Shown here: piece after piece, positions 12,833 to 24,130 of the stretch
Position numbering within the stretch: the first letter of the stretch is position 1
How the letters are laid out: every line of letters starts with the position of its first letter
From: Pseudorasbora parva
Taxonomy: Eukaryota; Chordata; Actinopteri; Cypriniformes; Gobionidae
Direction: 5' to 3'
Assembly (NCBI RefSeq): GCF_024679245.1
Contig: NC_090174.1
Span: forward strand, 16,104,933 to 16,168,932
DNA length: 64,000 bases
Translations under genes and position numbers: made by a program
Notes under the pieces: generated by a model
Seen by the model: only the letters and a program-made list of their open reading frames with translations
Database searches by the model: none
What the model was told of the DNA's origin: nothing

Positions 12833-14779
12833 AACCCTACAAATTCTTTACATATAAATGCAATGAATGTATATTGTATAAATTAATACAATAAATGTAT
12901 TATGACATCATCATTTCCCAAAAATTACTATATAGTACACCATGTACTCACCAGAAAGGGACATTCTATCAAGAATGCCACAGGCTGCATTTGAGTTGCT
13001 TGAAGGGCTATCAGACATCACTTTGACCTTAATAAAGCACATAATACAAGACTCATGTTGAGTAATATATTTTGCAAGAGTAATACACATCCGTTAAAAT
13101 CATATAAACAAAGAATTGATTTCTTAATTGATTGCTTATTTTCTTATTAAGGGTTAGTTAATACAAAAATTCAGTCATTAATTATTCCTGAACACAAAGG
13201 AAGATATTTTAAGAATATTTGTAACCAAGCAGATCCATGCAGCCATAGTATTTTTTCAGAGACTTATTGATGAAGATGACTGCCTACGGCATGCGCTGTA
13301 ATTTTTGAAGCATGTCATGCAACATGCATATAAGTTAGGTAATGTGGCTCATTTCTGTGTAGTGCTTGATGTTAACGTTACATAACCTTTTAGTTTTCAC
13401 TGAAACACTACAACTATTACAAGTGTAATCTGCAAACATATTTACATGGTGCAACAACGATCACCTTTCTTCCTGATCTTGACTCTGGCAGCTCTCAACT
13501 TATCTGCAGGGAGAGACAAAAACAAGCATGTAACGTTAAGTGTATGGGACATGTCGACGAAACAGCGAGATTTTTTCTGTTGACGGCTTTTTGTCAAATA
13601 ATTTTTCCCTTAGGTGAAAAACGGCATTTTTGAGCTTAGACGACGTCTACAACTGACTACTTGTAAGTTGTATAGTCGGATGTATGCGTCGTCTAAGCTC
13701 AAAAAATGCCGTTTTTCACCTGAGGTAAACTTATTGCCAAACAGCCGTCGACGGAAAAAAAAAATTCGCCCTATTTCGTCGACGGCATTTTTGAGCTTTT
13801 AGACGACGGAAAAATAGCATTTGGTAACAAAATGCAACAGAAAGCTAAAACTAAAACTATAAAGAAAGTTAAGATACAATCCAGCTAAAAGAAGGAAAAA
13901 ATAACGTTACACGGTACCATCACCTGAAGCCTTAACATTATAAAGTTTAAACATTATAAAGAATTTAAATCATTACGTTAACGGGCTGAGCCCACGTTTA
14001 ATATAAACACAGTCAACAGGATTCAAAGCGGTAAAACATTTTTTTTTTTAAATTAAAATACATGCACTTTACCTGTTTATTTGCGCCTCACATCATCCAA
14101 GATTGACGGGCCACGGCAAAGCTGAAGGTCAAGTGAATCCTGTCGCACGCGCAGTTGCCCCACTGTGTGCTTAGAAGGGAATGTATCCTTGCGCCAAGGC
14201 GGGAATTCCTTCGGTTCGAATATTTAAAATCTTTATGACCGTCATTTAAATATCATCGTACTTAAAGTAAGAAAGTGTTATTATATTATTTTATTTTACG
14301 TTATTATGAAAATAAATGCGTAATAAAACACCAAACGCAGCAGACATAGGCTTACTTTTGACAAGCGGAACAAGATGTGATCAGTTGCAGTAGTGATGGA
14401 AGTCTGTTAACTTCAAAGACTGATTTACCCGATTTACCAGCTCTTTTACGCAAACACGAAATGACGTGCATACACACATTATTATATTATTAAATAATCT
14501 TATAATTATTTAAAAAGCAAATAATTAAACTAAAAGACAAATTCCATAAACCTTCTTTTTTCATTTCTATAAAAGGTAGGCTACATATATACTCATCTAT
14601 TTATTAATGTTATGTAAATATACATTATTTTTGAATGTATTAAAATGTGTTTTATTAATTATATAATATTATACAAATATTAAACTATATAATATAAAAA
14701 TATTATTTCTGAAGTGTTGATACATTTGCATATGTAGGCCAATTCCAGTGTTTATGTGAAAAACTAAATAAATAATTAG
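12833..14779 (-). other. Interior of the large element with exon-like segments on the minus strand
   Basis: Three segments have splice-type borders on the minus strand: about 14090-14200 (GC-rich, ending at donor CAG|GTAAAG near 14073), 13465-13503 (acceptor CTCCCTGCAG, donor GTGATC) and 12952-13020 (donor GTGAGT, weak acceptor). The last two are in phase with each other. See findings. The rest is AT-rich and non-coding. Confidence 0.35.
13612..13721. repeat. Inverted repeat (hairpin) with a third partial copy
   Basis: Arm AGGTGAAAAACGGCATTTTT... at 13612-13645 pairs with 13687-13721 over about 34 bases around a 41-base loop. A further partial copy of the arm (GGCATTTTTGAGCTT) lies at 13784-13800. 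Function unknown. Confidence 0.75.
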
Positions 14780-14870
<91 letters not shown>

Positions 14871-14871
14871 A
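14780..14871. repeat. (TA)n(CA)n microsatellite
   Basis: About 36 TA units followed by nine CA units. Confidence 0.97.
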
Positions 14872-14900
14872 ATGTTGAACGACTGCTTAGCCTATTTCTA

Positions 14901-15436
14901 TACATTAATTTCCTTTTTTCTATTTTTACAGAAAAAATCTGTAAAATATTAATCAAACTTATGTAAAAATACAGAAATTTCCTCTTAAAAAATGGAAATT
15001 TGATGTAATACCAAAATACAAGCAATTCCCGTAAATTTAATAGTCAAAATATAAATTACAGCAAATATCTGTAAAACAACAGGCATTTCACTGTATAATG
15101 AAAAAACAGGAAAATTCTGTAAAAAAAAATACAGACTATTACCGTAAAATTACGTTTTTTTTACAGTATACATTAATTTCCGTTTTTCTATTTTTACAGA
15201 AAAAATCTGTAAAATATTAATCAAACTTATGTAAAAATACAGAAATTTCCTCTTAAAAAATGGAAATTTGATGTAATACCAAAATACAAGCAATTACCGT
15301 AAATTTAATAGTCAAAATATAAATTACAGCAAATATCTGTAAAACAACAGGCATTTCACTGTATAATGAAAAAACAGGAAAATTCTGTTAAAAAATACAG
15401 ACTATTACCGTAAAATTACGTGTTTTTTTTACAGTG
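14901..15436. repeat. 268-bp direct duplication at the right end of the large element
   Basis: The block beginning TACATTAATTTCC at 14901 is repeated from 15169 with very few differences. Each copy ends near TTTTTTTTACAGT, so the second looks like a re-duplicated terminus. Confidence 0.85.
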
Positions 15437-15793
15437 TGGCTCAAACGGACTAAAAACAGCAGAGCACTCAGTGATAATGGGTAAAAGAGTCAATGGAAGA
15501 GTTACATTTGTTCTAATAGCTCGACCTTGTCAATAAAAAAGTGAGATTATTACGTTTATTTATATTTTAGTATTAAGTCCATAAGAGGACACTGAATAGT
15601 CATCATCAATGTAATGAAAACGCAAACAGTTTATTTGGACTTTAAAATAGTAGCTATTCCACCTCCTTGCCCAGTAGGCCGAGGAGAATTCAAATAAGTA
15701 CAGTTTAGTGGTTAAACACTCGACTCACCAACACCGATCCAGGTCTCAGTCACACACAACAAACATAGGTCCATAGATTCACAATCAAAAGAC
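15437..15793 (-). pseudogene. L2-like LINE, fragment B (endonuclease and start of RT)
   Basis: Minus strand reads CVTETWIGVGESS and LNSPRPTGQGGGIAT (LINE endonuclease, about 15760-15640), then DKVELIRTNVTL and ITECSAVFSPFEPV (about 15530-15440), which joins fragment A across the CACTR element. The distance between endonuclease and RT is too short, so part of the LINE was lost before or after insertion. Confidence 0.75.
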
Positions 15794-16779
15794 TAGGGGT
15801 GTCGAAAATTAATCGTTTCTTCGATGCATTGCGATGCAGACGAGGACAATTCGCTATCTGTGCAGAACATAACTGATTATAATGTTACTGACGTCATATA
15901 CAATGTTATTTGTCACGTACATGCTTTTTCACGGTAGTATACAATGGCAGAGGGAGGCAGGATGTGAGTGAGAGTAATTAAAGTTGTTCTAACTACTTTG
16001 AAAGCCAATATCCAGGCACATTTCGACTTTAATAAACAACCTGGTAAGCACAACCTGGAGAACACATGCGCTGTGTGTGATTTATTAAAACGATTTAATT
16101 TACACTTGGACACATAAATGTATCTCCGCAATACGGATATAAATGTAATACTGTCTATGAAACCTAATAAACTTTCATTTTTCCTTGCACTTTCACTAAG
16201 TAGTGCTGCTTTAAATGTTGTTTGTGCTTTACATTTGAGCAGCACCATTCCGTCACCATGTGTATTTCAGATGATCAATGCAATCCGTCACAGTTTTAAT
16301 GGCAAGAAAACTGTCAAAATGACTGCTCTCAAACTGTAAATGTTTAGCTCATCCAAGAATTTTAATTCTGCGTTTACTCACTTTGCAATACTCATATACT
16401 CACGTTGTTTCCATGTGTCACGCAATCATCTGAATGTCCGTGTTTACTACAGTATGTGTGTCATTGTAAATCTGTTCATCATAAGCCATCATTCGTGTCT
16501 CTTCAGAAGACTTGAATTTGGATTAGACACTCGATCATTTATTTTTATAATGGCTTTATTACTTTTTTTTTTGATCTTTTAAGTTTTGTTTGATACATTC
16601 AAGAAGCGTGTTTTCTTTGAGCAGGTAAAATTAAAGGTTCAGTTCAACTGACTGACAAAGTTGTATACATGAGGATGCAGTGCATTGTCAATGCATTGTG
16701 ATATCGAATTGAACTGAATCGATGACATGATAATCGGAATCTAACCGAAACGTGAGACCGGTGTAGGTTAACACCCCTA
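15794..16779. mobile_element. hAT-type non-autonomous element in the LINE
   Basis: Ends TAGGGGTGTCG and AACACCCCTA, flanked by perfect 8-bp CAAAAGAC (15786-15793 and 16780-16787). 986 bp, no transposase recognised. Terminal motif resembles that of the element at 706-1663. Confidence 0.78.
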
Positions 16780-16787
16780 CAAAAGAC

Positions 16788-17118
16788 CAAATAAGAGTAG
16801 TGTCCACACATCCTCTTCTAAAACTAAGCAGCCGATGAATGACGACTGGAGACGCTTCATCCATGCCAACTACAGGCACGAACCATCCATACACAGGACC
16901 CCAAGAGCATCGAAGCACATACCAACGGCAATCCATGTCAAGATCTCCTAGAGTCCAGCAAGGATCGGCATCCGGGAACAGGGCCATTAGGGTTTTACCT
17001 CATTTACCATGACGTCTGAACCACTTAGTTCTCCCAAGAGAGCAAAGGGTTTGGCAGAGATAGGCAGGTAATCCATGCAGGAACAGGGGAGGGGGCAAAT
17101 TGATTTTTATACCTGATT
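16788..17118 (-). pseudogene. L2-like LINE, fragment C (5' region)
   Basis: Continues the minus-strand LINE beyond the hAT element. A frame reads WTLGDLDMDCRWYVLRC and YGWFVPVVGMDEA, which I associate with the 5' leader of fish L2-like elements (inference from memory of the repeat family). The 5' end is uncertain; the next hAT begins at 17127. Confidence 0.45.
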
Positions 17119-17126
17119 ATACATAT

Positions 17127-18946
17127 CAGGGACGTGCACAGGATTTTTGAGGGGTAGTTGCTCTGACCTAAAAAAGACCCCCCCCCCACCACCAAAACCA
17201 CCCCCCATCATCTGTCCAATTACATATTATTGTTATCGCCATTATCATTATTATTTCAATGCCCCCTAGTGGTATTTATGTTCTGTTTAGGAAAAATATT
17301 ATAGGTGGGGCTATCTTTTTGCAGGGGGGTCTAGGGGTTTCTCCCCCAATAATTTTTTTATTTCGTAGATGTGATTTCCTACATTATGGTGCGTCTGAGG
17401 CCAATTACCTTGCCTATACCAATAAAGAACTCAAACCAGTCAATAACAAAAAAAGACAATATTAATTTAACAGCCATCAACAGTTTATGATCGTCCGTTT
17501 GTTATACCTTTCCGACAACGTTAAGTCTCACCCGACAACCGCGACAATCTCCTTCTAGTGCCGCTTATGCAGGCTCAGCCAAGACAGTTAGAAGAAATTT
17601 GGGGGCCCCAAGCAAAATGGACATGGCTAACTTTCTACAGATTAACGGGTAATGATTAAAAAAAATTGTAAAACTTTAAGAAACCATTTTTAAAACATCT
17701 ATAAACATTACATAGACAGACCAAATATTCCTAACACTTTGTTAAGGCTTACTAGTTGGTTTGTAAACTGTCTATAAACATTATCTGGATGGTTATTATA
17801 AAGTTGCAACAGATGACTATAATACCTTGTTAAATAGTTAATAAACAGTACCAGTAAAACATGTGGGTTGTCCTGATACTGTACTTCAAAATGCAACAGT
17901 GTAAAAATTGCCACACAGAATAAAGTAACTGTTCAAGATCCATTGGTAACTTATAAAAATAATATCATATTTGCATAAACTGTTACTACCATATATCCCG
18001 ACACTAGCACATTAAGATAAGCTATGGAAAAAAATCATGTTCCTCTGCCTCTTTCTGGTTAAATAATGTTTATAATAATAGTTAATGCTATATTAACTAT
18101 TCCAGGTTATTTATGCATAGCATAAAAATAGTTAGTATAGCATGCTATGCCACTTTCATCAAAACCTATTACAAAGCTATAGCAATTTTATGTCATTAAA
18201 TACGATAAACAGTTATTCTGGAACAGATCTGCGTCTTCCTTATCCCGTTAAAAAACATATTACAGTATGTAACCATATTCTGTCCGTTTGGAAAAAAAGT
18301 TGCACTAACGTTAACTGTTCGCTGCAAGCAGCATTTGCCGTCATGCTAACATAAACATATTTTTGCTAGCCTACCTGCTGCAAAAGTACACAATTTTTGT
18401 ACAAATAGAGCTATTTTATATAGTGTAATTTATCACTTACCACTATCTTGTTTTTTCTCTTTTTTATTTTCTGGATTCCTAAAGCATAATTCCGCTTCAT
18501 GATCGCCGAGGAGGTTTTGTATTTTGCCGGCAGCAGAGATCACGTGGTTGGGTGGCTGCTGTCAGCGAAGACTGAGAGGGCCCCCTTGAGGGGGATTCCG
18601 ATAACAGTGTCATTGCACTTAACTGCATTGACTATCAAAGGGGCGCTCAAGCAGTTTGTCGTTGCATTTTATTCTTAACCTGTCGTTGTCTTGAGGCCCC
18701 AGGCCAGCTCGGGGCCCCAAGCAATTGCTTGACTTTCACTTTCGGACGGGTACCCGTATATGGAAGTGAATGAGGCTTTGCGATTATTATTATTATTTTT
18801 TTTGTATCTAGGCCTAGGTGAAATTCTGCATCCATTGTATGATTTTTTTATTTATTTTTTTCCACCTCGGAAGGGCAACGTGAGTCGAGAAGGGCATATG
18901 GGCAGTTGCCCGGGCAACCTGAGCAACCCCTCTGTGCACGTCCCTG
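17127..18946. mobile_element. hAT-type element, CAGGGACGTGCACA termini
   Basis: Inverted ends CAGGGACGTGCACA and TGTGCACGTCCCTG, flanked by perfect 8-bp ATACATAT (17119-17126, 18947-18954). 1820 bp with no recognisable transposase. The CAGGG start and 8-bp duplication are classic hAT features. Confidence 0.85.
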
Positions 18947-18954
18947 ATACATAT

Positions 18955-19232
18955 TATCCATAGTTGTTATAATGCCAAGAAGTGTTTGACGATCATACTA
19001 GAGTCTGCAGTATTTAAAACAGTCACTAAAAACAAGACAAACATCCGAGCAACAGGGATCAAGAGACGGCCAGCTGGACACATTTGTGCCTGAAGGACTT
19101 AAACCACTGGAGTGCGGTTCCTAAAATGTCCTTCATCATTAGAGGGTTGGCAGAAGGATCTGGCAGCAGACAGATCTAGCAAGATGAGTACTGAGGACAT
19201 GAAAGCTGCCTTTGCCAGTCTCAGAGCTTTAA
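18955..19232. other. Non-coding repeat-like sequence, host of the DIRS insertion
   Basis: No gene. Similar low-complexity-free sequence appears to continue after the DIRS element at 25655, so this is probably one older repeat split by the insertion. Confidence 0.35.
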
Positions 19233-20071
19233 TAACGTCTCGGTTACGTATGTAACTCTCGTTCCCTGAGGAGGGAATGGAGACGTAACGTCAGTGACTG
19301 ACGAATGGGGGTTTCGCCTAGAAGCCAATCATCTTTGAGATCTTAGAAAATGCCATGTGCCAATGCCAAGTGCCAATGCCATGGGCATGCGAGATTTGCA
19401 TGCGTAACTCCGCCTACCCACATGGGTATATAAGGAAGTAGCTGGCATGATCGCATTATGTTTACCTGCTGAGGAGCCAAGACTGAACTCTCGGCCGTTC
19501 CAGCGGTACAGCGGACATACCTCTCCGTTCCCTCCTCAGGGAACGATGGTTACATACGTAACCGAGCTGTCTTCCAGTGCCCTGCGCAAGCGTGAGTGCC
19601 CTGATGCAAGATAGGACAGTCAAAGGCCTCCACTTAACGCAGGAATACCAAGGTACACAGGGAGGCATATTCCAGTTGGAGATATGCGCCATACTGCCTA
19701 CCCGTAGGGAGGACTTAAGAAAACACATATGACCCGCTAAGGGCTGCATATGGAAGATCACTGGGGTACCAGCCGCAGGTGGATTTTTAACCCCAGGGGA
19801 TGGCAAGGTTGCCAAGGGAATACACCCGCTCAGGGAGGCTTATGGTGGAAATACACATGTGGGGGTCGCTGGAGGGAAACCATGCACATGGGGCACCTGG
19901 CCGGACACAAGTGTCTGGGCTAAGGGCAGACTTACTGGCGTCGGCGTCATCAGTGCTGGAGGAGCTCAGGGCTCTCGGGGAGCTCACCTGAGAAGAATAT
20001 CGCATGTATCCAGTCCGTGGAGTGGAATGGCGAGCAAGCGAAGACACCTGAGCCAATCTATTACCGGCCAC

Positions 20072-20720
20072 TTACTGCGAGTACATAGTCGAACACAGGC
20101 TCCACTCGGAGACTGTAAATCTGTCGAATGTGTTTGGTGTCACCCAGCCTGCAGCTCTGCAGATGTCTGTGAGCGGAGCGCCATGCGCTAAACCCCAAGA
20201 GGAGGCCACACTCCGAGTGGAGTGTGCCCTGACCCCAAGGGGGCATGGGCGCCCTTGCTGCTGGTAAGCCAAATCAATGGTGTCCACTATCCAGTGAGAC
20301 AACCTTTGCTTTGAGAGAGCCTTCCCTTTCAGCTTCCCACCATAACAGACAAAGAGCTGGTCTGAGGTCCTGAAACACTGCGCCCTGTCTACATAATATG
20401 TAATGTATGTAATATGTAATCTCCTCGCACCCCTCAGGAACCTGATGACCAGGTCGTGCTTACTTACCGGCTTACCGTCTAAGAGGTCATGGTAGGCGGC
20501 GATAGCGGCCACATAAACCTCGAGGGTGGAAGGAGACAGCCTTCGATCCAACCCTTCTTGGAGAAATGAGAGCACAGACCCGATCGGGCATTCCCAGGGG
20601 TCTTCTTGGCGAGAAGAACACCAACTGATGAAGAGGTTCCACTTCAACGCATAGGCCTGTCTCGTGGACTCGGCCCGAGCGGAAGTGATGGTAGCCACCA
20701 CCAGAGGTGGTAGGGTACTC
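20072..20720 (-). pseudogene. DIRS tyrosine recombinase, frameshifted before the catalytic Tyr
   Basis: Minus frame reads SARAESTRQAYALKWNLF, SVLSFLQEGLDRRLSPSTL, then the catalytic HSTR box and DICRAAGW. At about 20130-20110 the frame runs into FDRFTVSEW, whereas the neighbouring frame gives IYSLRVEP, where the tyrosine nucleophile sits. One small indel therefore separates HxxR from Tyr. Family role: integration of the circular DNA intermediate. Confidence 0.78.
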
Positions 20721-20745
20721 AAACCTGCCACGTCCCGTCCAGGAG

Positions 20746-21540
20746 TCACACGTGGAGGTTCCAAAGATCGGGACACGGGTGCCACAGGGTGCCCCGTCTC
20801 TGAGAGAGGAGACCCTGTCTCAGAGGAATCAGCCAGGGAGGGGCTGTCGAAAGGAGTACTAGTTCTGGGAACCAGGTCAGGCCGTGCCAATACGGGACGG
20901 CCAACATGACCTGCTCCTTGTCCTCCCTGACCTTGCACAAAACACGTGCAAGAAGGCTCACTGGGGGAAACGCATATTTGCGTAGGCCCTGCGGCCAGCT
21001 GTGCGCCAGTGCAACCGTGCCGAGCGTGCCCTCGGTCAGGGAATAATACAGGCTGCAATGGGACGAGTCGTGGGAGGCAAACAGATCTACCTGTGCGCCC
21101 CTGAACTGATCCCAGATCAGCTGGACCGACTGGGGATGGAGTCTCCACTCCCCAGGGATTGGCTGAATCCGTGACAGCTCGTCGGCTGCACGGTTCAGGA
21201 TCCCCGGGATATGGACAGCACGAAGGGACCTCAGGCGCTTCTGACTCCATAATACGAGATGGCGGGCGAGTTGGGACATGCGGCGGGAGCGTAGACTGCC
21301 CTGGTGGTTGATGTACGCTACAACGGCCGTGTTGTCCGACCTGACTAGTGCGTGTTGTCCCTTCAGCAACGCTAGGAAGCGGTGCAGGGCGAACCGTACT
21401 GCTAGCAACACGAGGCAATTGACATGCAGGCAGCGCTGGCTCTCTGTCCAGGAGCCAACGGCAGCATGTCCATTGCGCATGGCACCCCAACCCGAAGTGG
21501 AAGCATCTGTAGACACAACAACATGCCTGGAAACTCATTC
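20746..21540 (-). pseudogene. DIRS RNase H domain
   Basis: Minus frame reads VVVSTDASTSGWGA, then LVRSDNTAVVAYINHQGS, then LSRIQPIPGEWRLHP and VDLFASHDSSHC, the DIRS RNase H with its Asp residues in TDAS and SDNTA. Still open for about 250 codons, but its upstream RT is missing and its downstream frame shifts into the recombinase. Confidence 0.8.
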
Positions 21541-21645
21541 TAAGGGCACACCTGCCCGTAGAAGCTGAGGTTCAACCACTAGGTGAGTGTCTGTCTGCAC
21601 GCTCTGGGACCCATCTTGGGACTCGATCGCAAAGCCAGTGCTGAA

Positions 21646-22354
21646 CAAGGTTATTATAGTTTTGCTTTTTGAAATTAGTTTTTATTTTATTATCGTTTTC
21701 AATTTTGCTACAAATTTCAGTTTAGTTTTAGTTAGTTTTACAAATGGTTTTGCTAGTTTTAGTTTAGTTTTTATTTTGCAAATACATTTCTATTTAGTTT
21801 TTATTTATTTAGTTTCAGTTATAGTTTTAGTAATTATAGTTTAGCAGAGTTACCATAATGAAGTGTAGAGACCAAATCAAGGTTTTTAATTTCAGCAAAG
21901 TTTAATTTTTGCACAGATTAGAGTTTAATCTTACTAAACATCCTTAAGTGAAATAACTTGATAAACAAGCATTATTGTTTAAACCCAGGAAGGTCTTACA
22001 AAACATGCATAAAGTTGGGTTTTCACCTTTGAGCAAAAAAGCTTGAGGCAAACTATGACCTTTACAAACAACGATCTGGAGATTAAAAATGAAATAAATT
22101 ATATTTTGATATTAAAAATTATATTTGATATTTTTGACATAGGCTAATACTCAGAGGATCTATCTTAAAGAACAAAATAAATGCAACGTAAAATATAAAA
22201 GTAAAAATTATAAATTCCAGACAAACTCATTCATAACAAAGATGAAATATTGTTAAACAATTAAAAGCTTATTTTAATTTCTTCAGTAGTACAATGTAGG
22301 CTAGCAATGTAAGACCACAGCTAACGTCATCTGAATAAAGCCAACACACACTGT

Positions 22355-22414
<60 letters not shown>

Positions 22415-23342
22415 TTGTGCTATAATTGTAAAGGGGACCAATGTCCTCACTTATCTAGTAAAATATTATGATAACTGACTAGTGAGGACATTTGACTGGT
22501 CCTCACTAGTTAAAAATCCATATAAATCGGCCAAAACATGTTTTTATTTAAATCTATTGTTTTGCACGTTCTTGGGATGGATTTAGGGATAGGGATTGGG
22601 TTAGGGTTTACAATATATCATTAACCTGATATAAAATCAATGGAAGTCCACGCAATGTCCTCACTTATATAGTGAAACAGACGTGTGTGTATGTGTCCTT
22701 GTATTCCCTACGTTGTGGGGAAATGTCTCCACACAGATAATAATATTAGTAGTAGTAAATGATTATGATAACACCTTTGAGCCTGTCAATATTATGCAAA
22801 CATGAAATCTCAAACGGACAGTAGGCTAGTACTTGCTACTAGTTGCTGACTTTTGCGCCTGCTTCTCTCGTCGCGTAAGAAACGGCATTCTAAAACAGTG
22901 AGCTTAAGTTAAAAGAAGTTCAACGTGCATCTCATTACCTTGTGTTATTTCCCATTTCACTGCCACGGACGCATTGATTCTTTGTGAACTGCCGTTTAGG
23001 ACTAGCGATGTGTTGCCTGTCTGCACGCGTCCGTCACAGGGCAGCGGTTAATCTCCTCCTCAGATCACTTCACGCGCAGTAGCGCAATATACAGACACTC
23101 GCTCAACCGCCACAGTCAGATTTTCCACCACATTAAAGAAAGCTTATTAATAACGAAAACGAATATTTATTTTTGCTAATTATTATTTTATTTCAGTTAG
23201 TTTTTTAGTAAGAGTAGTTAGTTTCGTTTAGTTTTAGTTTTTTATTTATTCAGATTTTTTAATTTTATTTCAGTTTACGAAAATGTTTTTTGACCAATAG
23301 TTTTAGTCTTAGTTTCAGTTTTCGTTTACGAAAATAACCTTG
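21646..23342. mobile_element. hAT-type element inserted in the DIRS coding region
   Basis: Ends CAAGGTTATT and AATAACCTTG, flanked by perfect 8-bp GTGCTGAA (21638-21645 and 23343-23350). 1697 bp, rich in AGTTTTAGTT near both ends, containing a TG microsatellite at 22357-22411. No transposase. Excision would rejoin the DIRS frame ...MRPLQH with W. Confidence 0.87.
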
Positions 23343-23550
23343 GTGCTGAAGCGGTCTCATATGAAGCAATCCGAGCGGCGTCACCACGGCTGTGGATGCC
23401 ATATGCCCCAGGGGCCTCTGAACAATTCAGTGGAACAGCACTCTTGCTCTCTAACTGACGGAGGCAAGTCAGCAGTGACACTGGGGCACTGGTAACAACT
23501 TGCCCCTGAAAGAGGAGACCAGGGAAGGACTGGCGTTCCACTGGGGTCTT

Positions 23551-24130
23551 TTCTGAGAGGGGGCTGGCGACAGAGAGGGATGAGAACGGCGTGGCCCGGG
23601 GGCGGTGCGCACTGCCGTCACCGGTCTCCGGGTGCTCAGGGATGGGTTAATCAGTTCTTTCTTTACAAAGGGTGCTGCTGACCTGTGGGCCAGCAGCTGG
23701 ACAAAATATTATCCCCCGGCCCTCCACCGGGGGAAGGAGCGGTCCTGCCACCGTCCCCTGAAAAGAACTGCCCATACCAAAGCTGTCTGCGTCAGGAGTG
23801 CCGCTTAGCCTGGTTTTGTTCATCAGGCTGCAGGGCTGGCGCGGACTGGGGCAGCTTCCTGCGGCGTGCTCCGCTGCGTGGCCTGGGTGAAGGCTGCTGC
23901 TTTGGCCACGCGGGAGGGGGTCGCAGGAGGTCGCCCTGGCGTTGAGGAGGCTGAGGCAACTGTGCCGGCGGTGCTTTATGTGCAGCAGCGGGCCACCGGG
24001 GCAGTAAGTGTTTGATGGCCTCAGTCTGCCTCTGGGGACGGCCAAGAACTGCTGGGCGCAGTCCTTGACCATGCCGCCGATAAGGCCAGCCTGGGATATG
24101 GGCGAGCTGAGGAGGCGGGCTCACTCAGCC
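23551..24130 (-). pseudogene. DIRS gag remnant
   Basis: Minus-strand Pro/Gln/Arg-rich reading RPPPAWPKQQPSPRPRSG, with ARRRKLPQSAPALQP after it, resembles the C-terminal half of DIRS Gag proteins. Another frame is also partly open. Followed directly (23541-23351) by a segment reading QRPLGHMAS and LGLLHMRPLQH, the end of the RT region, so most of RT is deleted. Confidence 0.55.

Larger units (their letters stand above)
8007..15436. mobile_element. Large CACTR-type (CMC/EnSpm-like) DNA element, 7.4 kb
   Basis: Ends CACTGTAAAAAAAA at left and TTTTTTTTACAGTG at right, flanked by TG on both sides (8005-8006 and 15437-15438). Removing it rejoins the LINE reading frame as SPFEPV then CLASLNK, which fixes both borders independently of the termini. 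CACTG ends with a 2-3 bp duplication fit the CACTA group; the class is inferred. Inside are a 73-bp tandem array, a 3.5-kb minisatellite holding a further MITE, a hairpin, exon-like segments on the minus strand and a duplicated 268-bp right end. No transposase was recognised, so it is probably non-autonomous. Confidence 0.72.
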
